Assembly (NCBI GenBank): GCA_945883625.1
Contig: CAMCXW010000024.1
Coordinates: 1 to 32,892 of the forward strand
DNA: 32,892 nucleotides
From: Spirosoma fluviale
Lineage (GTDB): Bacteria > Bacteroidota > Bacteroidia > Cytophagales > Spirosomataceae
Direction of reading: 5' to 3'
Both the position numbers and the translations under genes were made by a program. The notes below the pieces were generated by a model that did no database searches, had not been told where the DNA came from, and was given only the letters and a program-made list of their open reading frames with translations. Below, piece by piece: positions 7,139 to 14,344 of the stretch (its first letter is position 1; each line of letters starts with the position of its first letter).

Positions 7139-8272
7139 TTAACTAATCACGCGGATTAGGTTTTTAACTTGATTAGCTTTCTCAATAATGGCGTCTTTCG
7201 AATCGCCTAGAATTGTAATATGTCCCATTTTGCGGAACGGCTTTGTTATTTTCTTTCCATACAAAAATGGAAAAACACCCGGAATTGCCAAAATATCAGC
7301 AAGTCCTTCGTATTTGGCAGACCCCGTAAATCCTTCCGCACCTAAGAGGTTTAACATCCCAGCGTACCCAAATGACCTTGTACTGCCCAAAGGCAAGCCA
7401 GTAATAGCTCGTAAATGCTGCTCATATTGAGAACTCTCGTTCCCGCGAATCGTTTGATGTCCCGAATTGTGCGGACGTGGGGCAATCTCATTAATTAAGA
7501 CCTGCCCATCTTTTGTCAAAAACATTTCGACCGCTAGAACACCCACTAACTCCAATTTATTGATTAAATCTACGGCAATATTTTCAGCTTGCTTTTCGAT
7601 ATTCGTCGTAATTTCAGCTGGCGAAAACAAGAACTCCACTAGATTTTGCTCGGGGTGGAAAACCATTTCAACAGCTGGGAAAACGGCTGTTTCTCCCTGT
7701 GGATTTCGGGCAACGATCACGGCTAATTCTTTCTCGAAATCAACCGCCTTTTCTAATAAGCCAGGCGCATCAAATCCTTTGGATACAGATGGGCCATCTG
7801 CAATATATTGTACCCCTTTCCCGTCATAACCACCTTTACCTAGTTTGTGAAAAGCAGGTAAAAAATCAATATGTTGGCTTAATGAAGCCTGATTATCTGT
7901 CAATATAAAATCGGCCGTCGGAAAACCATGATCTTTAAAAAACTGCTTTTGCAAGCGTTTATCTTGAATCATCTGTAAAATATGCGGCTGGGGATAGACC
8001 TTTTTGCCTTCTGATTCTAATTGCTTTAATGCTTCAATATTAACATGTTCAATTTCAATACTGATCACATCGTATTTCTGACCAAATCGATAGACCGTTT
8101 CATAATCCTGAAAAGAACCTTGTTGGAAATTTGGGGTCAAATGATGGCATGATGCTTCCGGATCTGGATCAAGACATGCGATTTGCAGGTCTAAATCAAT
8201 AGCGGCTTGAAGTAGCATGCGGCCTAATTGACCGCCTCCTAATAAACCGATGGAAGGCAACGCTTTATACAT
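7139..8272 (-). CDS. purK: 5-(carboxyamino)imidazole ribonucleotide synthase
   Basis: ATP-grasp enzyme that carboxylates AIR with bicarbonate and ATP to N5-CAIR for PurE. The 377-residue product begins with the pre-ATP-grasp Rossmann part IGLLGGGQLGRMLLQAA and continues with the ATP-grasp fold (about 95-290), including KLGKGGYDGKGVQ (the ATP-binding loop) and INEIAPRPHNSGHQTI, the hallmark of PurK. Length fits the family (355-390). It is the first gene of the operon purK-purE-LysM-M15. No perfect TAnnTTTG box lies upstream; TAATTTTA on the minus strand near 8300 is the closest. Confidence 0.97.
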   Translation of the reverse strand: MYKALPSIGLLGGGQLGRMLLQAAIDLDLQIACLDPDPEASCHHLTPNFQQGSFQDYETVYRFGQKYDVISIEIEHVNIEALKQLESEGKKVYPQPHILQMIQDKRLQKQFFKDHGFPTADFILTDNQASLSQHIDFLPAFHKLGKGGYDGKGVQYIADGPSVSKGFDAPGLLEKAVDFEKELAVIVARNPQGETAVFPAVEMVFHPEQNLVEFLFSPAEITTNIEKQAENIAVDLINKLELVGVLAVEMFLTKDGQVLINEIAPRPHNSGHQTIRGNESSQYEQHLRAITGLPLGSTRSFGYAGMLNLLGAEGFTGSAKYEGLADILAIPGVFPFLYGKKITKPFRKMGHITILGDSKDAIIEKANQVKNLIRVIS

Positions 8273-8310
8273 AATTTGGAAAAGAATGGGTAAAATTACG
8301 GCTTTTGTTT

Positions 8311-8318
8311 TACCTTTG
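8311..8318 (+). promoter_or_regulatory. -7 box for the DUF6580-like gene (TACCTTTG)
   Basis: Perfect TAnnTTTG match on the plus strand, 35 nt before the ATG at 8354. No TTG at the expected -33 position, so this is a moderate call. Confidence 0.4.
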
Positions 8319-8353
8319 GAAATTATTTACCCTCGCAAACAAAGAAATATCAA

Positions 8354-8932
8354 ATGACAAAGCGCACAATGATCCTAATAGGATTTTTAGCCTTCGCTAT
8401 CGCTAGCCGATTTTTAGTTGTATTAAATCCCGCTTGGGCTAATTTTTCCCCGATTGCCTCAATGGCACTTTTTGCAGGAGCCTATATATCGAATCGTTAT
8501 CAAGCCATTTTATGGACGATTTTACCGATTTGGATTTCGAACATGATTTTAAATAACGTTTTCTACAGCCAATATTTTGATGGTTTTTCATGGGGAATCG
8601 ACTTGGTACAAGTTGGCCTTCTCGCAATCGTACCCTTCATTGGTTCACGCATCAAGTCATTCGGTGGTTTTATCGGCGGAAATGTAGCTACTGTTTTAGG
8701 ATTTTTCATCCTGTCTAATTTCGCTGTTTGGGCGGGAGATGCGATCGGATATGGTTTTACTTCAGGAAATGCAGTGGTTTATGCCAAAGATTTTTCAGGC
8801 TTGGTTGCATGTTATGCCAATGCACTTCCATTTTTAAAGAATTCCATTCTTAGCCAATTCGTCTTTTCAGCCGTTTTGTTTGGCGGATTTGAATTTGTGA
8901 AATCAAAAAGTTTAGCCTTGCAAAGTCGCTAA
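8354..8932 (+). CDS. Small integral membrane protein, DUF6580-like
   Basis: 192 residues with five to six hydrophobic helices and almost no soluble part. The N-terminal pattern ASRFLVVLNPAWANFSPIAS followed by MALFAGAYI is the one I associate with the DUF6580 family, whose layout resembles substrate-binding S components of ECF vitamin transporters. A conserved-looking NFAVWAGDAIGYGF loop lies between later helices. No ECF ATPase or T component is nearby, so a transport role is only a suggestion. It is a stand-alone gene with its own -7 box, divergent from the purK operon and convergent with the amidohydrolase. Confidence 0.85.
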   Translation: MTKRTMILIGFLAFAIASRFLVVLNPAWANFSPIASMALFAGAYISNRYQAILWTILPIWISNMILNNVFYSQYFDGFSWGIDLVQVGLLAIVPFIGSRIKSFGGFIGGNVATVLGFFILSNFAVWAGDAIGYGFTSGNAVVYAKDFSGLVACYANALPFLKNSILSQFVFSAVLFGGFEFVKSKSLALQSR

Positions 8933-8960
8933 AATTTAAAGGGTTTACATTCGGATTTTT

Positions 8961-10235
8961 TTAATCTTGTTTGTACACTTTGCCTTCGCGCATCACAAAT
9001 TTCATTTTCAAAATGTCTTCCATTCGCTGAGTGGGATCTCCATCCACCGCGACGATGTCAGCAAATTTTCCAACCTCAATCGAACCAATAATATCTGATT
9101 GACCTAATAAATCGGCGGCGGCTACCGTAGCTGATTGAATGGCTTCCATCGCTGGCATACCCGCTTCGTGCATCAAGATAAACTCATTTAAGTTTTTACC
9201 ATGGCCAAAAACGCCCGCATCCGTTCCAAAAGCGATTTTCACACCTGCCTTATAGGCTTTCCCGAATGTGGATTGGATAATCGGCCCAATAGTTTCCGCC
9301 TTTTTCTTCACCATTTCTGGGTAATAATTAGGAATCTTAGCTGAATCCGCCACGGAACGTCCTGCGATGATCGTAGGCACATAATATGTTCCATGCGCTT
9401 TCATTAATTCCATTACTTCCGGAGTCATATACGTTCCATGTTCAATCGAACTTACACCACCCAAAATCGCACGCTTCATGCCTTCAGCTCCATGGGCATG
9501 GGCAGCAACTTTATATCCATAATCTTTTGCCGTTTGAACGATTGCTCTGACTTCTTCTTCTGTGAATTGGGCTCCTACACCGTCTTTGGCATAGCTTAAA
9601 ACACCTCCGGTCGCTGTAATTTTAATTAAATCAGAACCTTCTTTGTAACGCTGACGTACCGCTTTCACTGCATCGGATATGCCATTAACGACACCATCCT
9701 CAGGCCCTAAATCCTTTTTAAATGTTTCGTTTAATCCATTTGCATCATCCGCATGGCCACCCGTCGTCGCAATGGAAACACCTGCTGTGAAAATTCGAGG
9801 ACCATCTACGATACCTTTGTTGATGGCATTACGTAAACTAATCACCACATGCGATCCACCTAGATCACGTACCGACGTGAATCCTACGTTTAAAGTTTTT
9901 TTTGCGTGTACAAGCGCTTGATAGGCTATGTCTCCTGGATTTTTAGTGAATCGATCTAGATACGCGTTCGGATTGGTTTCACTTTCCATGTGCACGTGCA
10001 TGTCAATTAAGCCGGGCAAAACGGTCTTATTTTTTAAATCAATAATTCGATCTGATTTCCCAGCAGGAAGATATCCTGCCTGAACACTTTGAATCTTTTT
10101 ACCTTCCACAACGATGGTATAGGCAGTTTGTACTTTTCCGGCCTTCACATCGACCATTTTTCCACAGTATAACAGCGTTTTCTGTGCGCAAAGGGCGATT
10201 GGGGACAGTAGTGCGAGTAGTAAAATTTGTTTCAT
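8961..10235 (-). CDS. Secreted metal-dependent amidohydrolase (prolidase/imidazolonepropionase-like)
   Basis: The 424-residue protein has a signal peptide (MKQILLLALLSPIALCAQ), then the amidohydrolase fold. Metal and catalytic residues are all present: HVH (His80, His82) in VLPGLIDMHVHMES, the bridging Lys205 in SDLIKITATGG, His246/His248 in AAHAHG, His266 in SIEHGTY and Asp339 in AFGTDAG. The Lys-type binuclear site and KITATGG segment place it with the Xaa-Pro dipeptidase / carboxypeptidase-like amidohydrolases often exported in Bacteroidota. The substrate is probably a dipeptide or other cyclic/acyl amide; it cannot be set from sequence alone. C-terminal GSIEVGKFADIVAVDGDP is the usual return strand of the small beta-domain. 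A striking GC-rich palindrome sits 20 nt before the ATG. Confidence 0.92.
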   Translation of the reverse strand: MKQILLLALLSPIALCAQKTLLYCGKMVDVKAGKVQTAYTIVVEGKKIQSVQAGYLPAGKSDRIIDLKNKTVLPGLIDMHVHMESETNPNAYLDRFTKNPGDIAYQALVHAKKTLNVGFTSVRDLGGSHVVISLRNAINKGIVDGPRIFTAGVSIATTGGHADDANGLNETFKKDLGPEDGVVNGISDAVKAVRQRYKEGSDLIKITATGGVLSYAKDGVGAQFTEEEVRAIVQTAKDYGYKVAAHAHGAEGMKRAILGGVSSIEHGTYMTPEVMELMKAHGTYYVPTIIAGRSVADSAKIPNYYPEMVKKKAETIGPIIQSTFGKAYKAGVKIAFGTDAGVFGHGKNLNEFILMHEAGMPAMEAIQSATVAAADLLGQSDIIGSIEVGKFADIVAVDGDPTQRMEDILKMKFVMREGKVYKQD

Positions 10236-10252
10236 TTTATAAGGGGTGTTGG

Positions 10253-10293
10253 GGGTAACGCTGCCGGGGTCTTCAACCCCGGCAGCGTTTACC
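10253..10293. repeat. GC-rich near-perfect palindrome between aroA and the amidohydrolase gene
   Basis: AACGCTGCCGGGGT (10257-10270) and ACCCCGGCAGCGTT (10276-10289) are perfect 14-bp inverted repeats around a 5-nt loop CTTCA. A further GGTA/TACC pairs beyond a one-base bulge. It is far richer in GC than the surroundings. No T tract follows on either strand, so it is not a standard intrinsic terminator. It may be a REP-like dispersed element, an mRNA 3'-end stabiliser of aroA, or a leader hairpin of the amidohydrolase. Confidence 0.85.
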
Positions 10294-10359
10294 GATCCAA
10301 CAATTCTACGAAAAAATTCGACTTCTTGTACCCAGAAACTTGATAAAAACCGAAATATA

Positions 10360-11604
10360 TCAGTTAGTTGATGATTTCATCAACAAATCTACATGTCCCC
10401 AAAAGCTCGGATAAGACTTCGCAACCACGCCTGGCTCATGAATAAGCAGTTCGTGTAATAAGCCAAGCGGTGCAAAAGCCATAGCCATGCGGTGATCATC
10501 GTAAGTTTCAATTTCAGGGCAAGCACCCTCTTTTTCAAATGACCCCGCCAGGGTGTATAAATGATTTGGCTCGACTTCGACTAGGCGAGCACCTATTTTG
10601 ACTAATTCATTTTGAAGTGCAAACACGCGATCCGTTTCCTTCACCTTGAGGGACTCTAAACCAGTCAAATGCATGGTGATGTTTTTGGCAGCTGCCACCA
10701 CACATATGGTTTGCGCCAAATCCGGACAATCCGTAAAATCCCAGCTCAATTCGCTGACCGCCTCACACTTAGTCAAGAGGTACCCTCGGCCAGTAAACGT
10801 GCTTTTTACACCCAAAGGCAACATAATATCACGAATCGCAGAATCACCTTGTAACGAATCTTCCTTCAAGCCTAATAACTCCAAGGAGCTATCCGCAAAG
10901 GGTGACAACGCCACCATCGAATACCAATAACTCGCACCAGACCAATCGGATTCGACAGCAAACTTTGCCGACTGGTAAACCTGTGCCGGAATGTCAATTA
11001 AGCCTTTTGACCAATCTATAACAGCTTTGATTCCGAACTGGCGCATCTGTGCCAGCGTCATTTCTATGTATGGTTTTGACCCTAAAGACCCCGTAATCTG
11101 CAAACAAATTCCCTCCGGTAACAAGGGTGAAATCATTAAAATAGCGGAAATAAACTGCGAACTCACATCGCCTCGTATTGATAAATTACGAGACCCCGAA
11201 TAGGCAAACCCATCCAATTGCAAGGGCGGATATCCCTCATTCTTCAAATAAGTTATTTGAGCCCCCAAGGAACGTAAGGCGTCAACCAATATCCCAATCG
11301 GCCGTTCGCACATGCGAGGAGTTCCCGTCATTTGCTTAGAAGCCCCAGTAACCGCATAATAAGCTGTTAGAAAACGCATCGTCGTACCCGCATCCAATAC
11401 ATCAGCGATCGGATTAGAAGAATCCGCAAGCAGACGAATCATGGTTTGGGTATCGCGCGCTTCTGCCAAATTCGATAATTGGCTCACATGGCCTCCCGCA
11501 AGGGCATTGATGATTAGCGCTCGATTGCTTTCAGATTTAGACGAAGGCAACGGAATCTGTTCTTGAAACGAATTTAAACGGGGAAATAGGCGAATTTGAC
11601 TCAA
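10360..11604 (-). CDS. aroA: 3-phosphoshikimate 1-carboxyvinyltransferase (EPSP synthase)
   Basis: Sixth step of the shikimate pathway: transfers the enolpyruvyl group of PEP to shikimate-3-phosphate. The 414-residue product shows LPSSKSESNRALII (substrate Lys), DAGTTMRFLTAYYAV, the RPIG motif, DCPDLAQT, KVKETDRVFALQNEL and TYDDHRMAMAFAPLGL. The start is a TTG at 11604 (reading LSQIRLFPR, with Met by initiation); there is no in-frame ATG nearby that would keep the first beta strand, so TTG is accepted. It lies 11 nt behind mraY and is probably read as the last gene of the rsmH-ftsL-ftsI-murE-mraY run, a place where murD would be expected. In many genomes aroA is with other aro genes; none is near here. 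Confidence 0.95.
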   Translation of the reverse strand: MSQIRLFPRLNSFQEQIPLPSSKSESNRALIINALAGGHVSQLSNLAEARDTQTMIRLLADSSNPIADVLDAGTTMRFLTAYYAVTGASKQMTGTPRMCERPIGILVDALRSLGAQITYLKNEGYPPLQLDGFAYSGSRNLSIRGDVSSQFISAILMISPLLPEGICLQITGSLGSKPYIEMTLAQMRQFGIKAVIDWSKGLIDIPAQVYQSAKFAVESDWSGASYWYSMVALSPFADSSLELLGLKEDSLQGDSAIRDIMLPLGVKSTFTGRGYLLTKCEAVSELSWDFTDCPDLAQTICVVAAAKNITMHLTGLESLKVKETDRVFALQNELVKIGARLVEVEPNHLYTLAGSFEKEGACPEIETYDDHRMAMAFAPLGLLHELLIHEPGVVAKSYPSFWGHVDLLMKSSTN

Positions 11605-11615
11605 AATAAGTATGC

Positions 11616-12827
11616 TTAACGCAATTTTAAAGTAACTAACGTAACAATAGCTAAGATGATTCCCACAATCATAAAACGGGTTACGATCTTAGACTCATGG
11701 TAATTTTTCTTTTGAAAATGATGGTGCAATGGCGACATTAAAAAGATCCGACGCCCCTCACCATATTTCTTTTTGGTGTATTTAAAGTACCCAACTTGCA
11801 TAATCACAGATAAATTCTCGATCAAAAAGATGCCACACAACACCGGAATCAACATCTCTTTACGAATCACAATAGCCAGCGTAGCGATCACACCACCCAA
11901 CATCAAACTGCCCGTATCGCCCATGAAAACCTGAGCCGGATAGGCATTATACCACAAAAACCCAATGCACGCACCCACAAAGGCCGCACAAAAAATAGCC
12001 AATTCACCTGAATTAGGGATGAACATGACATTCAGATATTGAGAGAAAATCTTGTTACCCGAAACGTAAGCCAAAATAGCCAAGGTCAATACAATAATCA
12101 CCGAAGTACCAGCCGCCAATCCATCAATTCCATCCGTAATATTCGCCCCATTCGAAACCGCCGTAATGATAAAAATGACAACCAAAACATACACCACCCA
12201 CACATATTGATCCGGTATAAAACTCGGCAAAAGCATATTGTAATCAAACTGATTGTCTTTCAAAAATGGGACCGTCGTCATTAAAGACTTCGAATCAGTG
12301 AATGATTGCACCTGCGAACCATCCGCTAAAACCTGAACCTTATCAAATATCCGAACCTTGATATGTTGATTAAAGTACATGGTCAATCCCACGATTAAAC
12401 CGAGGCCGATTTGACCTACAATCTTGAATTTGCCCGACAAGCCCTCCTTGTTTTTCTTGAAGACCTTGATGTAATCATCCGCGAAACCAACGGCCCCAAG
12501 CCAGATAGCTGAGGTTAATAAAAGTACAATATAGACATTGGTAATTTTAGCAAAAAGCAAGGTTGGGATAATCAAGGACAACAAAATAATGAAACCACCC
12601 ATAGTAGGCGTTCCTTTTTTAGCCATTTGGCCTTCCAACCCTAAATCGCGAATTTCCTCGCCAATCTGTAACAATTGCAGCCGACGAATCACAGCTTTCC
12701 CCCAAATTGCCGCTATACCCAATGACGTAATTGTTGCCGCGAAAGCACGAAATGTGATGTATTGAAAAACGCCGGTTCCTGGAATATTTAAGGTCTTGTC
12801 GAAGTATTCGAAGAGATAATAGAACAT
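11616..12827 (-). CDS. mraY: Phospho-N-acetylmuramoyl-pentapeptide transferase
   Basis: Integral membrane enzyme that joins UDP-MurNAc-pentapeptide to undecaprenyl phosphate to make lipid I. The 403 residues carry the catalytic signatures [41 protein letters not shown] and PLHHHFQKK. Many hydrophobic helices are seen. At 403 residues it is about 40 longer than E. coli MraY (360); the extra length is a hydrophilic segment around residues 160-210 (from [15 protein letters not shown] to [10 protein letters not shown]), between two membrane helices. Insertions here occur in other Bacteroidota MraY proteins. It follows murE after 61 nt, the only real gap inside this operon. Confidence 0.97.
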   Translation of the reverse strand: MFYYLFEYFDKTLNIPGTGVFQYITFRAFAATITSLGIAAIWGKAVIRRLQLLQIGEEIRDLGLEGQMAKKGTPTMGGFIILLSLIIPTLLFAKITNVYIVLLLTSAIWLGAVGFADDYIKVFKKNKEGLSGKFKIVGQIGLGLIVGLTMYFNQHIKVRIFDKVQVLADGSQVQSFTDSKSLMTTVPFLKDNQFDYNMLLPSFIPDQYVWVVYVLVVIFIITAVSNGANITDGIDGLAAGTSVIIVLTLAILAYVSGNKIFSQYLNVMFIPNSGELAIFCAAFVGACIGFLWYNAYPAQVFMGDTGSLMLGGVIATLAIVIRKEMLIPVLCGIFLIENLSVIMQVGYFKYTKKKYGEGRRIFLMSPLHHHFQKKNYHESKIVTRFMIVGIILAIVTLVTLKLR

Positions 12828-12888
12828 GCCTGCAGGTTATAAAAACAGTATAAAAAACAAAAATGCAAAAAAATAGAACGAAATCAAA

Positions 12889-14343
12889 TTACGCAGCGTA
12901 GGCCTCCGCAATCACCTGCTTGTCATCAAAATCATATTTTACACCTTGAATATCTTGGTAGGTTTCATGACCTTTCCCAGCCACTAACACAATATCTCCA
13001 GGCTGTGCAATCGTACGAATCGCTTGAAAAATAGCTTCCTTCCGATCCGAAATCCGTTGTACTTTTAGGCGATCCCCACTCGGTACTCCTGCTTCCATTT
13101 GGTCCAAAATAGACTCTGGATCCTCAAAACGTGGATTATCAGAAGTCAAGACTACAACATCACTTAGGGATGAAGCCAGTTCAGCCATAATCGGCCGCTT
13201 ACCCGCATCGCGATTTCCGCCACAACCCACGACCGTAATTATTCGTTGCTGTTTAGCGCGAATCGCTTGAATCGTCTTCAACACATTTTCCAAGGCATCC
13301 GGGGTATGCGCATAGTCGACAATCGCCATTTTATTTAAAGGGCCGGCCAACTGCTCAAATCTACCTGCAGCGGTTTTTAGGGTTGATAATTGAAGCAAAA
13401 CTTCGTTTTTATCTTCGCCTAGCAAGATAGCAGTGGCATAAATCGCCAACAAATTATAGGCATTAAACAAACCAATCAGTTGCGCATGAATCTCAATGCC
13501 ATCGAATTCAACTTGCAATCCGGAGATGACATTGGCTTTGATCTTTGCCTTAAAATCCGCCGCGTTCAAAATCCCGTACCTGTATTTACGTGCTGCGGTA
13601 TTTTGCAACATAACCATTCCGCGCTTATCGTCCACATTAGTCAATGCGAAAGAACCGCTAGGCAGGTCATCAAAAAATCCTTTTTTGGCCTTAATGTACG
13701 AATCAAAAGTCTCGTGAAAATCTAGATGATCTCGAGTAATATTTGAAAATATAGCCCCCTTAAAAACTATACCATGAATCCGTTTCTGCACCACGGCGTG
13801 CGAACTAACCTCCATAAAAACATGGGTACACCCGTCGGCAAGCATATCAGCAAGCAATCCATTCAATGCCAATGAATCTGGCGTGGTATGTGTCGCAGGA
13901 ATAACTCGGTCTTGAATTTTATTTTGAACCGTTGATATCAACCCGCAGCGATGGCCTAATTGTTTGAAAAGTTCGAATAACAAAGTCACGCTAGTCGTTT
14001 TTCCATTCGTCCCAGTAATACCTATCAAATTCAATTTCGCAGAAGGATTTCCATAAAATTCCCTAGCTGCTAATGCCAGCGCCTCATTAGAATCTGGAAC
14101 TACAATACAAGTAACATCGGAGGGGATCTCAGCCGGTAATGTCTCCACCACCCAGGCGGTACATCCCTGCTGATACACCTGAGGTAAAAATTGGTGCCCA
14201 TCTACCTGAGTCCCGGGAATAGCAAAAAACACACTGCCGGCAACAGCCTTACGGGAATCAAAACACAAATGAGCAACCATTGCATCTGCACCAAACAATT
14301 GGGCACCTTTCACCCCGCGCACTAATTCAACTAATGACGTCAT
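12889..14343 (-). CDS. murE: UDP-MurNAc-L-Ala-D-Glu:meso-2,6-diaminopimelate ligase
   Basis: Adds the third amino acid of the peptidoglycan stem peptide in the cytoplasm. The 484-residue protein has the N-terminal UDP-binding domain (about 1-95), the central ATPase domain with P loop GITGTNGKTTSVTLL (GTNGKTT at 111-117), NITRDHLDFHETFDSYIKAK with the probable carbamylated Lys220, and the C-terminal domain from about residue 330 (GRFEQLAG). DNPR at 402-405 is the motif that recognises meso-diaminopimelate rather than lysine, so the wall is predicted to contain meso-DAP. It lies 1 nt after ftsI. Confidence 0.97.
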   Translation of the reverse strand: MTSLVELVRGVKGAQLFGADAMVAHLCFDSRKAVAGSVFFAIPGTQVDGHQFLPQVYQQGCTAWVVETLPAEIPSDVTCIVVPDSNEALALAAREFYGNPSAKLNLIGITGTNGKTTSVTLLFELFKQLGHRCGLISTVQNKIQDRVIPATHTTPDSLALNGLLADMLADGCTHVFMEVSSHAVVQKRIHGIVFKGAIFSNITRDHLDFHETFDSYIKAKKGFFDDLPSGSFALTNVDDKRGMVMLQNTAARKYRYGILNAADFKAKIKANVISGLQVEFDGIEIHAQLIGLFNAYNLLAIYATAILLGEDKNEVLLQLSTLKTAAGRFEQLAGPLNKMAIVDYAHTPDALENVLKTIQAIRAKQQRIITVVGCGGNRDAGKRPIMAELASSLSDVVVLTSDNPRFEDPESILDQMEAGVPSGDRLKVQRISDRKEAIFQAIRTIAQPGDIVLVAGKGHETYQDIQGVKYDFDDKQVIAEAYAA

Positions 14344-14344
14344 A

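Noticed and set aside
7467-7829. Plus-strand frame of 120 codons inside purK
   Set aside because: Antisense to the ATP-grasp domain of purK, with low-complexity Ser/Thr composition typical of a shadow frame.
8900-8960. Possible terminator between the DUF6580-like gene and the amidohydrolase gene
   Set aside because: Only a 5-bp A/T-rich stem (GATTT/AAATC) is present, too weak to call.
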